A stretch of 64,000 bases of DNA from Pseudoalteromonas luteoviolacea B = ATCC 29581. GTDB taxonomy: Bacteria; Pseudomonadota; Gammaproteobacteria; Enterobacterales; Alteromonadaceae. The DNA lies in assembly GCA_000333235.1 (NCBI GenBank), contig CAPN01000032.1, positions 1-64,000 of the forward strand, read 5' to 3'. Below the pieces are notes generated by a model that did not search any database, was not told where the DNA came from, and saw only the letters and a list, made by a program, of their open reading frames with translations. Below, one piece after another: positions 56,633 to 64,000 of the stretch. The first letter of the stretch is position 1, and every line of letters begins with the position of its first letter. Made by a program: the position numbers and the translations under genes.

Positions 56633-58177
56633 GTGTCAAACACGCAAGCACTTTTAGAAAACAAACTAGCTCAAGCGATACAAGCCAGAAAATCTCTCGA
56701 AGAAGCACGAAAAACACAAATTGATACGCTAACTCAATTTGCCATGCGTTTGGCTATTGGCTGTAAAGGTTTAGATGTTGCCCTTGATAATCAGCTAGGA
56801 AAATTGCGAAGCGCACTCCAAAAAGGGGTTGATTTTGAACACCTTGCGCCAATGATTGAACAAATATCAGCGCTGCTTAAACAGCAAGAAGCAGCATTGG
56901 TGGGTTCAGAACGCGATTTGTCCAACAGCCTTCTCAGTGCAGGTAAGCAATTACAAAAAACCAAAGGATTACCTGATGATACACGCCGTAATCTAAGAAA
57001 CCTGCTCGACCATGAAATTGGTAACGTAAAAGCATTACGCGATTTTATTCCGCTGATCGACAAGCTTGTTCAAATTTACCATCAAGCCCTACAGGCAAAA
57101 CTCAAACCTGCGGACGATGTCACGTTCAGTGACGAGCCGGAAAACGCAGACACCGCACGAGAATTGCTTAATTTAGCCAATGAATTAACGTTCGACGAAG
57201 AAGTCGCTGATGAGATAAAAGCGATCAAAAACGCAGTATCACTAAACGATTCACAAGAAAAATTGCTCGATTCTGCGATGCAAATCATTCAAGTAGTGGT
57301 GAAAAGCATTGCTCGCGAAAGACAAACAGCCCAGGGCTTTTTGATTTCGCTAAATCAAACATTAGGTGAACTGAATGAATCAATTAGCCAGACAACTGCA
57401 AAGTCAAAAAACGTTAATACGGCATTACTTGGTTTAAACAAACAAATCGAAGGCAAAATTCAAAATCTATCGAGCGCAACGCAAACGGCAACCTCCATTA
57501 ATGAGTTAAAAGCACTTGTGGACGTTGAACTTAAATCACTGAGTCAAGATTTGCTTGAACGAGAGAAATTAGAGCAAGAAGAAAAAGCAGCACTACTCGA
57601 AAGTTTTGAGTACATCAATGAACGTGTTAGCCAATTAGAGTCCAAGGTCTCAAATTACAAAAAACGACTTTCTGAACAAAGATTTAAGAGCTTATTGGAT
57701 GGCTTGACGAAACTCCCTAATAGAGCCGCCTTTGATGATAAGTACAATCAAGAATTTCACTTGTTTTCAACGACACAATCCGACGTTACTGTCGTGGTGT
57801 TAGATGTTGACCATTTTAAGTCTATCAATGATAAATATGGCCACAGTGCGGGCGATAAAACTTTACAAGTCATTGCAAGAGCACTAAAAATGTCTATAAG
57901 GAAGTCTGATTTTATTGCTCGTTACGGTGGTGAAGAGTTTGTGATGTTAATGCCAGGCATGCCATTAACCGAAGCCCAAGCACCGCTTGAAAAAATCAGA
58001 AAGACCATAAAGAGCATCCCATTTAAATTTAAGGATAAACAGGTCGAAATCACGATATCGATTGGGGCAACCCAGTTGAAAGAAGGTGATACACCGCTTA
58101 CCGCTTTTGACAGAGCAGACGATGCACTTTACGACGCTAAAAACAGCGGAAGAGATCGCGTTTGCCTCCGTCAGTAA
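56633..58177 (+). CDS. Diguanylate cyclase (GGDEF) with long coiled-coil N-terminus
   Basis: The C-terminal 165 residues are a GGDEF domain with the active motif GGEEF near residue 430 and '[22 protein letters not shown]', so it should make c-di-GMP. No RxxD inhibitory site is obvious just before GGEEF ('[12 protein letters not shown]'; R-K-S-D appears further back). The first 340 residues are helical and coiled-coil, with no membrane segment, so the input is cytosolic. The start is uncertain: GTG at 56633 or TTG at 56630, with no strong ribosome site. The next gene, ppnN, starts 13 bp later. Confidence 0.9.
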   Translation: MSNTQALLENKLAQAIQARKSLEEARKTQIDTLTQFAMRLAIGCKGLDVALDNQLGKLRSALQKGVDFEHLAPMIEQISALLKQQEAALVGSERDLSNSLLSAGKQLQKTKGLPDDTRRNLRNLLDHEIGNVKALRDFIPLIDKLVQIYHQALQAKLKPADDVTFSDEPENADTARELLNLANELTFDEEVADEIKAIKNAVSLNDSQEKLLDSAMQIIQVVVKSIARERQTAQGFLISLNQTLGELNESISQTTAKSKNVNTALLGLNKQIEGKIQNLSSATQTATSINELKALVDVELKSLSQDLLEREKLEQEEKAALLESFEYINERVSQLESKVSNYKKRLSEQRFKSLLDGLTKLPNRAAFDDKYNQEFHLFSTTQSDVTVVVLDVDHFKSINDKYGHSAGDKTLQVIARALKMSIRKSDFIARYGGEEFVMLMPGMPLTEAQAPLEKIRKTIKSIPFKFKDKQVEITISIGATQLKEGDTPLTAFDRADDALYDAKNSGRDRVCLRQ

Positions 58178-58190
58178 TAAGGAGAAGTCT

Positions 58191-59534
58191 ATGCATGTGC
58201 AATTAAATCCAACCGGTGTACTAAATTTACTGTCGCAACTCGAAGTAGATTTACTCCAACAATCCTCGACCAGTGAGCGCTATAGACTATTTAGAAACTG
58301 TGCGCTTGCTGTACTTAATGTCGGTAGTCATACCGACTCAAGCTCTGAAATTTATAATAAATACCAAGATTTTGATATCAAGCTCATTACGCGCGAACGT
58401 GGTTTAAAAATCGAATTGACAAACCCTCCTGAAATCGCGTTTGTAGACGGACAAATTATTTCTGGTATTCACGAACATATCTTCTCGGTTATCCGAGACA
58501 TTTTGTTTATTTGTCAAAAATACGACGAAGAAATTACCGACGCTAAAGGTATCACGCAAATGGTGTTCGACATGCTTCGCAACGCCGCTGCACTGAAGGT
58601 TAATACCGACCCGAACATGATCGTTTGCTGGGGTGGTCACTCTATCAACGAAATTGAATACAAATACACGAAGGAAGTAGGTTATCAGCTTGGCTTACGT
58701 GGCTTAAATATTTGTACGGGCTGTGGCCCTGGCGCAATGAAGGGCCCAATGAAAGGGGCAACGATAGGTCATGCCAAACAACGCATTACAGATAACCGTT
58801 ATTTAGGGTTAACAGAGCCAAGCATTATTGCTGCAGAGCCACCCAACCCTATCGTCAATGAACTGGTTATCCTACCAGATATCGAAAAGCGCCTAGAAGC
58901 ATTTATTCGTGTTGCACACGGTATTATTATTTTCCCTGGTGGTGCTGGTACAGCAGAGGAATTACTGTATTTACTCGGTATTATGCTTCACCCAGAAAAT
59001 TCAAAACAACAACTGCCGGTTATTTTAACAGGTCCTAAGGAGTCAGCCGCGTACTTCGATGAGCTCGCAAAATTCATCGAAAAAACCTTAGGCAAAGAAG
59101 CACTCGAACTGGTTGAAATTATCGTTGCCGACCCAGCTCGAGTAGCCAAAACACTTAAGCAAGCGATGCCAAAGGTGCGTGAATATCGCAAAGCTGAGGG
59201 CGATGCATATTATTTTAACTGGACCTTGAAAATCGAACACGATTTCCAAATGCCGTTTGCACCAACGCATGAAAATATGGCAAACCTCGATTTACATCTT
59301 GATCAAGAAAAACAAAAGTTGGCGGCTAATTTACGCCGAGCCTTCTCGGGTATTGTTGCTGGCAACGTAAAAGATGAAGGTATTAAAGCAATAAAACAGC
59401 ATGGGCCTTATCAGCTTCACGGTGACAAAGCCTTAATGAAAGAAATGGATAAGTTACTTCAAGCATTTGTAGAACAAGGTAGAATGAAGCTACCTGGTAG
59501 TAAATATATCCCTTGTTACAAGATTAATGCCTAA
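58191..59534 (+). CDS. ppnN: Pyrimidine/purine nucleotide 5'-monophosphate nucleosidase PpnN
   Basis: The 447-residue protein matches E. coli PpnN (YgdH) in length and domain order: an N-terminal regulatory part, a LOG-like Rossmann domain with '[16 protein letters not shown]' and '[19 protein letters not shown]', and a C-terminal extension. It cleaves nucleoside monophosphates to base and ribose 5-phosphate; the E. coli enzyme is stimulated by (p)ppGpp. I start it at the ATG at 58191 with strong AAGGAG upstream; a longer frame beginning at 58086 lies inside the cyclase gene. It overlaps xni by 8 bp. Confidence 0.94.
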   Translation: MHVQLNPTGVLNLLSQLEVDLLQQSSTSERYRLFRNCALAVLNVGSHTDSSSEIYNKYQDFDIKLITRERGLKIELTNPPEIAFVDGQIISGIHEHIFSVIRDILFICQKYDEEITDAKGITQMVFDMLRNAAALKVNTDPNMIVCWGGHSINEIEYKYTKEVGYQLGLRGLNICTGCGPGAMKGPMKGATIGHAKQRITDNRYLGLTEPSIIAAEPPNPIVNELVILPDIEKRLEAFIRVAHGIIIFPGGAGTAEELLYLLGIMLHPENSKQQLPVILTGPKESAAYFDELAKFIEKTLGKEALELVEIIVADPARVAKTLKQAMPKVREYRKAEGDAYYFNWTLKIEHDFQMPFAPTHENMANLDLHLDQEKQKLAANLRRAFSGIVAGNVKDEGIKAIKQHGPYQLHGDKALMKEMDKLLQAFVEQGRMKLPGSKYIPCYKINA

Positions 59535-60303
59535 TCCAGAACTACTAATCATAGATGCGCTCAATTTAATTCGGCGCATCTATGCCGTTGAAGAAAAACA
59601 TACTAGCGATGAAAAATCGCTCGCTATAGCTTGCCGTGCAAGAGTCCACAATGCCGTTCAACGTTTACTAAAATTAAAATCGTTTCAATACGGCATTGCC
59701 GTATTTGATGGGCGCAACAGTTGGCGACACGAGTTTTACCCAAATTACAAAGCCTCTCGTGCACCGATGCCAACAAGCCTTGCTCATAACCTCGATAAAA
59801 TAGCCTCCGGTTTTGAGCTTGCAGGCATCGAAACTTACTTGCCCCGAGATGATGAAGCAGACGATGTGATTGCCACACTCAGTGACAAAGCGAAGACGGC
59901 AAAGATAAACGTCACTATCGTATCTACTGATAAAGGGTTTCTAAGCCTACTTCATCCGCACGTCGCCGTATTCGATTATTTTTCGCAGCAATGGTTAGGT
60001 GACAAACATGTGAGGGAAAAGTTTAGTTTAGCCCCCTATCAACTCATTGATTACTTTTCGTTAGTTGGTGATAAAACCAATGATATACCCGGAGTTAAAG
60101 GAATTGGTAAACAAACAGCACAAAGCTTGCTGACTGAATTTGACAACGTTGAGCATGCAATCAATGCAGAATCACTGGAATTAAAAATAAAAAATAAGTT
60201 AAACGCGGGCTTAGACGATTATATCTTGAGCCACGCTTTGTTAACGTTAAGAACTGACATTCATCTTGGGATCTCACTTCGTGATTTGAGAATTAAAACT
60301 TAG
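59527..60303 (+). CDS. xni: Flap endonuclease Xni (exonuclease IX)
   Basis: The 258-residue protein has the FEN/5'-nuclease layout: '[15 protein letters not shown]', '[23 protein letters not shown]', '[12 protein letters not shown]', '[11 protein letters not shown]' and the helix-hairpin-helix '[23 protein letters not shown]'. As in E. coli Xni it lacks some acidic residues of the full metal site of Pol I nucleases. It removes 5' flaps. It is next to ppnN as in E. coli and relatives. Confidence 0.93.
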   Translation: MPNPELLIIDALNLIRRIYAVEEKHTSDEKSLAIACRARVHNAVQRLLKLKSFQYGIAVFDGRNSWRHEFYPNYKASRAPMPTSLAHNLDKIASGFELAGIETYLPRDDEADDVIATLSDKAKTAKINVTIVSTDKGFLSLLHPHVAVFDYFSQQWLGDKHVREKFSLAPYQLIDYFSLVGDKTNDIPGVKGIGKQTAQSLLTEFDNVEHAINAESLELKIKNKLNAGLDDYILSHALLTLRTDIHLGISLRDLRIKT

Positions 60304-60389
60304 AACTAACATTGTTTGTCGCACAGATGCGGCAACGCATAAAATGCTCTGATATAGTGTCAATATTGGTGATTGGTACATTTAAACAC

Positions 60390-60779
60390 ATGATAAAGAA
60401 AATACTTCAGTATGTTTTTCTCGGTTTAGCTGTTTACGCGGGTATCGTCATGCTCGTCATTAATTTTTACAAAGACGATCCTAGTGCGATGATTTGGCAA
60501 GACCGCGAAGCCTTTAATAAACGTTTTATCGACAAACTTTCTGTTGACAGTAATGTGGATCTTGAAGATGTACTTGAAACCTTGGGTAGCCCCGATCTCA
60601 CTTACGTCAAACGAGAGAACGACCAAGTCATGCAAATCACCTATTATCGCACGCAACTGACCAAGCCTGATGGGATCACTACAGTGGACGAATGCACTGG
60701 CCTATTATTTGAAAACGGTAAACTTAGTTTGTGGGGTCCTAGCGCTAACATTGCATATGAGCGCGGATTCAACGAATAA
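60390..60779 (+). CDS. DUF3192 family protein with N-terminal membrane segment
   Basis: I start the gene at the ATG at 60390 (MIKKILQYVFLGLAVYAG), giving 129 residues; a longer frame from 60312 has no ribosome site. Residues 4-26 form one membrane or signal segment. The rest, 'DLEDVLETLGSPDLTYVK...VMQITYYRTQ...TTVDECTGLLFENGKLSLWG', matches DUF3192, with a fold like the BamE/SmpA group. It is probably an envelope protein facing the periplasm. Its stop shares one base with the next start (TAATG). Confidence 0.8.
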   Translation: MIKKILQYVFLGLAVYAGIVMLVINFYKDDPSAMIWQDREAFNKRFIDKLSVDSNVDLEDVLETLGSPDLTYVKRENDQVMQITYYRTQLTKPDGITTVDECTGLLFENGKLSLWGPSANIAYERGFNE

Positions 60780-62464
60780 TGAGTGCATATCCCAATGCTT
60801 TAGTTTTGCAAAAACTGATTGAGCGTACACATCAGTTATTGCGCTTGTATTACAACAAACAAAAATGGCAACACATCAACCCGTTACTTGCACAGTTAAG
60901 TGAAACCTACATATTGCTTTATCGTCAAAACCCAGTCGCGCTGCAAGCCCAATTGCAATTATTCATAAAATCGCACGGCTATACCACTAACCTAGTGGTC
61001 AATCAAACCGTGATTGTGCTCGCCGTTTGTCATCACTATAAATATTCGCAAAAAGTGACGACCGAACTTGTTGCGGCAAGCCTTGCAAATTATCTTTGCG
61101 TAACCAACGAAAACAATGCTCAAGCCACGGGAAGACAGCTCAGCGCACAAGAAAAAAAACAATGGCAATTTCGTCATCATCTCGCAATAAAAATGCTAAG
61201 CCAGTCGAACTCAAGTTTACCAGAGTTAAACCATATCCTAATGCGCTTAGCAAAATATCAAAAAGCGTTAACTTATCCCGACTTTATCAATTTATATGAC
61301 CTTAAAACGACGACTATAGCGGTTGCGGATCATATCGCTCGTCTCATTACGCCCAAAAACCACACGGACAAATCGAACGATTTGCGCCACGCTATTGCTT
61401 CTTTTTACGTTGTGAGTGTGAGTGAGAAAATTCGCAATATTTTGACTGTGTTGGTCGAAGAGTTGCGTTACCCCTTTCCTGGTCAATTAACCAAATTTAA
61501 GGGTTACAATGCGTTTTGTTTGCGAAGCGCACCGAACCAAACCCATTTGTGTGTAGTTAACGATAAAAAACAATTTCAAACCGTTACCACACAACAATCG
61601 CTTAATTTTCGGCAGACTGCAATTCCGCTAGCCGATCCTACTCTCACCTATGGGATCTGGTTTACCAAATCGAGTAGTCAACTAGAAGTGCCTCCAGAAA
61701 CTGACAATCGAGAAATCGATATTGCAGTCAGTTTAATGAAAAAGCGTTTCGATAGTTATCAGCAAATCGAAAAAACTCTTGGCCCCCACCCTGAGTTAAT
61801 AGAACGTTTGCTCGTTGCAGCCAGTCAGTATAATAAACAACAACAAAAAGCAGGCGGGCTTAGGCATAGTTTAACGATGGTGGGTTTAGATAATGCAGCG
61901 CTCATGAGCCAACGCGTGCTACTTGAACAAAGTTTAGAGAATTACGCTCACCCAATGATGAGAGAGGTCAGAAGTCGCTACAACGCAACGTTAAACGTAA
62001 TTAACGTTTATTCTAAACATCAATCTGAGCTCCATTTTGAATCCCTTGCAAGCCCTTTTGCTAGTTACGTCTATTATTTGTTAAGTACCTATCAGGACAT
62101 TAAATGGCAGATCCCAGAGCCTGATTTTGCTGAACAACCACAAGCATTAAGCTATGCGTTAATATTTGGTATAAACGGTGGTGACAACAAACTGGTATGC
62201 GAATCTATCCAAAACCATTTTGCTTTTAGCCCTGTTCACAAAGCCTTTATTCACTCAGAGCTATCAATCAAAGAGAACCTAACAGATCTTGCGCGTGCCA
62301 TGGTTTTTATTAAGTTAATGGTATACACCTTGTTGGTGCCACACGTTGACTTTTCGGCGTGGCAAAAAAGCTTAATTAAATCGCAATTACACTTACTTGG
62401 ATTACGTCAACAAAATGAATTTTTAGAATTAGTCTTGGAGCAAGGCCCTGCCAATCCAATATAA
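60779..62464 (+). CDS. Unknown 561-residue protein, possibly HDOD-like
   Basis: The protein is largely helical and soluble. A stretch at about residues 330-400 ('ERLLVAASQYNKQQQKAGGLRHSLTMVGLDNAALMSQRVLLEQ') recalls the HDOD domain pattern of a helix, then G-x-x-x-S/L-x-x-x-L-G, which suggests a signalling role, but I cannot confirm it. Coupled to the DUF3192 gene by the TAATG overlap. A small hairpin at 62533-62555 follows. Confidence 0.55.
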   Translation: MSAYPNALVLQKLIERTHQLLRLYYNKQKWQHINPLLAQLSETYILLYRQNPVALQAQLQLFIKSHGYTTNLVVNQTVIVLAVCHHYKYSQKVTTELVAASLANYLCVTNENNAQATGRQLSAQEKKQWQFRHHLAIKMLSQSNSSLPELNHILMRLAKYQKALTYPDFINLYDLKTTTIAVADHIARLITPKNHTDKSNDLRHAIASFYVVSVSEKIRNILTVLVEELRYPFPGQLTKFKGYNAFCLRSAPNQTHLCVVNDKKQFQTVTTQQSLNFRQTAIPLADPTLTYGIWFTKSSSQLEVPPETDNREIDIAVSLMKKRFDSYQQIEKTLGPHPELIERLLVAASQYNKQQQKAGGLRHSLTMVGLDNAALMSQRVLLEQSLENYAHPMMREVRSRYNATLNVINVYSKHQSELHFESLASPFASYVYYLLSTYQDIKWQIPEPDFAEQPQALSYALIFGINGGDNKLVCESIQNHFAFSPVHKAFIHSELSIKENLTDLARAMVFIKLMVYTLLVPHVDFSAWQKSLIKSQLHLLGLRQQNEFLELVLEQGPANPI

Positions 62465-62532
62465 GTATTTAACTGTGCATCATTTATTCAATTCATTGTA
62501 CCAATACCTAACATAACCTGTATTTATGGCTA

Positions 62533-62555
62533 TTATTCCACTCTAGCTGGAATAA
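62533..62555. terminator. Small hairpin downstream of the 561-residue gene
   Basis: Arms TTATTCCA and TGGAATAA are perfect over 8 bp with a 7-bp loop. No T-run follows, so termination is only a suggestion. Confidence 0.35.
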
Positions 62556-62678
62556 GTAGGAATAAATTGATATAAAACGCGCTTAATTTTTCAAGCGAAC
62601 CTCACGCTTAAAAACCAGATGCTACACTATTTGGTGTTTGTCTAACATATAAGCGCATTATTGATATAGGAATTCACT

Positions 62679-63686
62679 ATGGCAAAGCAAACCATTACGG
62701 TTATCCGTGGCGACGGCATTGGCCCAAGTATTATTGACTCAGCAATTGAAATTCTAAACGCAGCAGGCTGTGATTTCGATTACGAGTATGTGGATGCAGG
62801 TCTTGCGGCATTAGAGAAAACTGGCGAACTTTTGCCAAAAGACACCCTAGAAGCGATTGAGCGTAACAAAATTACGCTTAAAGGCCCACTCACAACGCCA
62901 GTTGGCGAAGGTTTCACCTCAATAAACGTTACTTTACGTAAGCAATTCAATCTTTACGCTAACGTGCGTCCAGTAAAATCGTTCGAAGGCACAAAAGCGC
63001 GTTACAATGACATCGATATCATCACTGTGCGTGAAAACACGCAAGGGATGTATTCAGGCCTTGGTCAAGTAGTTTCAGAAGATGGTGCTGTTGCAGAAGC
63101 GATGTCGAGAATTACACGAGAAGGCGCTGAAAAGATCGTTACTTTTGCCTACGAGTTAGCACGTCGTGAAGGCCGCAAAAAAGTAACTGCGGTTCACAAA
63201 GCGAACATCCTAAAGTCAACTTCTGGTCTTTTCTTGAAAGTTGCACGTGAAGTTGGTGAGCGTTACCCAGACATCGAATCAGCAGAAATGATTGTTGATG
63301 CAACGTGTATGAAATTAGTCATGACACCAGAAGAATTCGATGTGATCGTCACTACAAACCTTTTTGGTGACATCTTATCTGATCTTTGTGCAGGTCTAGT
63401 AGGTGGTTTAGGCATGGCACCTGGTGCAAACATTGGTGAAAACGCAGCGATTTTTGAAGCAGTACACGGCAGTGCACCAGATATCGCTGGTAAAAACTTA
63501 GCAAATCCAACGTCAGTAATTCTTGCTTCAATCCAAATGCTTGATTACTTAGGCATGCAAGAAACTGCTGAGAAGATCCGCGCAGCTGTTGCAGACGTGA
63601 TCAAATCAGGTGATCGCACGACACGTGACTTAGGTGGCTCACATGGCACCACTGATTTTACTCAAGCAGTGATTGAGCGCCTATAA
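62679..63686 (+). CDS. NAD-type isocitrate dehydrogenase
   Basis: The 335-residue enzyme belongs to the isocitrate/isopropylmalate dehydrogenase family: 'TVIRGDGIGPSIID' at the start, substrate-binding 'STSINVTLRK'-type segment ('FTSINVTLRKQFNLYANVRPVKS'), 'TVRENTQGMYSGLGQ', 'VHKANILKSTSGLF', 'TTNLFGDILSDL' and cofactor-binding 'AVHGSAPDIAGKN'. The short length, like mitochondrial IDH3 subunits, and the D-I-A-G-K-N region point to NAD use. It oxidises isocitrate to 2-oxoglutarate in the TCA cycle. AGGAAT precedes the ATG, and a strong terminator follows. Confidence 0.92.
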   Translation: MAKQTITVIRGDGIGPSIIDSAIEILNAAGCDFDYEYVDAGLAALEKTGELLPKDTLEAIERNKITLKGPLTTPVGEGFTSINVTLRKQFNLYANVRPVKSFEGTKARYNDIDIITVRENTQGMYSGLGQVVSEDGAVAEAMSRITREGAEKIVTFAYELARREGRKKVTAVHKANILKSTSGLFLKVAREVGERYPDIESAEMIVDATCMKLVMTPEEFDVIVTTNLFGDILSDLCAGLVGGLGMAPGANIGENAAIFEAVHGSAPDIAGKNLANPTSVILASIQMLDYLGMQETAEKIRAAVADVIKSGDRTTRDLGGSHGTTDFTQAVIERL

Positions 63687-63733
63687 TTTTCGAAATTTCA
63701 GTTGATATGCTTTAAGTAAATCATATAGCACCG

Positions 63734-63765
63734 AATAAGGGCTAACGAATGCGTTAGCCCTTATT
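63734..63765 (+). terminator. Rho-independent terminator after isocitrate dehydrogenase
   Basis: A perfect 14-bp stem, AATAAGGGCTAACG and CGTTAGCCCTTATT, encloses a 4-base AATG loop, and the downstream arm ends in T-rich sequence. It is 48 bp after the gene's stop. Confidence 0.85.
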
Positions 63766-63872
63766 TATATGGATAAAAAAACCAAAAAATAAGTTTGCAA
63801 ATAGAGCTCCCGCATTAAACATCTCATTTTTAACCTTTTATAAAATAATTATGCATGTTTTGTCATTTGGGG

Positions 63873-63901
63873 TTGACATGAACATTCACTCACGATACAA
63901 A
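63873..63901 (+). promoter_or_regulatory. Promoter of the last, partial gene
   Basis: A perfect -35 box TTGACA (63873-63878) and TACAAA (63896-63901) are 17 bp apart, 38 bp upstream of the ATG at 63939. Confidence 0.6.
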
Positions 63902-63938
63902 TAACCCATCACTGAAACAGATTGTTTTATCGCCTAAA

Positions 63939-64000
63939 ATGAAAAACGTATTCGCTATCGTCAACGTCCTTGTACTGGTCTTAGTATTAAGTCCAGCGGG
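63939..64000 (+). CDS. Start of a gene with a hydrophobic N-terminus, cut by the window
   Basis: Only 20 codons are visible. They begin MKNVFAIVNVLVLVLVLSPA: a basic start and a long hydrophobic run, so a signal peptide or first membrane segment. A good promoter lies upstream. The ribosome site is weak. The family cannot be told. Confidence 0.45.
   Translation, partial: MKNVFAIVNVLVLVLVLSPA

Noticed and set aside
58086..58190. N-terminal extension of ppnN.
   Set aside because: It lies inside the cyclase gene in another frame, while the ATG at 58191 has a strong ribosome site and gives the usual protein length.
1..64000. CRISPR array, tRNA or rRNA genes, prophage structural genes, integrase or transposase genes.
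   Set aside because: No regularly spaced repeats, no cloverleaf-forming or ribosomal sequence, and no such protein signatures were seen while reading the window.

Overview
The window is chromosomal DNA of a low-GC marine gammaproteobacterium, most likely of the Alteromonadales. The evidence is the order ppnN-xni-DUF3192 gene, hisF-hisIE, an NAD-type isocitrate dehydrogenase, and a secreted GH20 hexosaminidase preceded by a palindrome like the NagR boxes of Shewanella-type GlcNAc regulons. Two ordinary chromosomal flanks (about 1-3100 and 46820-64000) enclose an AT-rich accessory island of about 43 kb. I see no integrase, transposase or tRNA gene at its edges.

Left flank (1-3098): a GNAT acetyltransferase gene broken by one amber codon, a divergent EamA transporter/LysR pair, and a DEDDh exonuclease gene that has lost its 5' end. 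The decapitated gene abuts the island, so the edge looks like a recombination scar.

Defence operon (3108-27683, all minus strand, tightly spaced): brxR-brxA-brxB-brxC-pglX, then a three-gene two-component module matching Detocs (dtcA sensor kinase, dtcB lone receiver, dtcC receiver fused to a nucleoside-phosphorylase-fold nucleosidase), then pglZ-brxL, then a McrB-like AAA+ GTPase and a DUF2357/McrC-like nuclease. A type I BREX system, a complete Detocs and a type IV restriction-like pair therefore appear to share one transcript. A promoter with a palindrome at its start lies upstream of brxR.

Second module (27801-39301): a UL9/CyRepA1-like helicase, a DEDDh exonuclease, a Lon-like AAA+ ATPase without protease domain and a 1101-residue Ser/Thr kinase protein on the minus strand; divergently, a polynucleotide-kinase-like P-loop protein, a membrane protein and a calcineurin-like phosphoesterase. 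Three of its intergenic regions carry the same 16-bp motif in the same orientation relative to transcription, and the leader of the helicase gene carries two related hairpins and a 12-bp palindrome. I do not recognise this combination as a named system.

Third module (39328-46386): small and unknown genes, a DUF2779 nuclease and a WYL-domain regulator. Five copies of a 19-bp palindrome (consensus TRGGACAA-NNN-TTGTCCYA) lie upstream of its genes, one of them ahead of a 30-codon ORF. This looks like a regulon under the WYL protein.

Right flank (46823-64000): hisF-hisIE cut off from the rest of the his operon, an apparently orphan MbcA/ParS/Xre antitoxin, a DUF3024 gene, a chitin/GlcNAc-linked group (GH20, SMP-30-like protein, D-threonine-aldolase-like enzyme), an M61 peptidase, a diguanylate cyclase, ppnN, xni, a DUF3192 gene, an unknown 561-residue protein, isocitrate dehydrogenase with a strong terminator, and the start of another gene. 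All identifications come from reading sequence and motifs; no database search was run.
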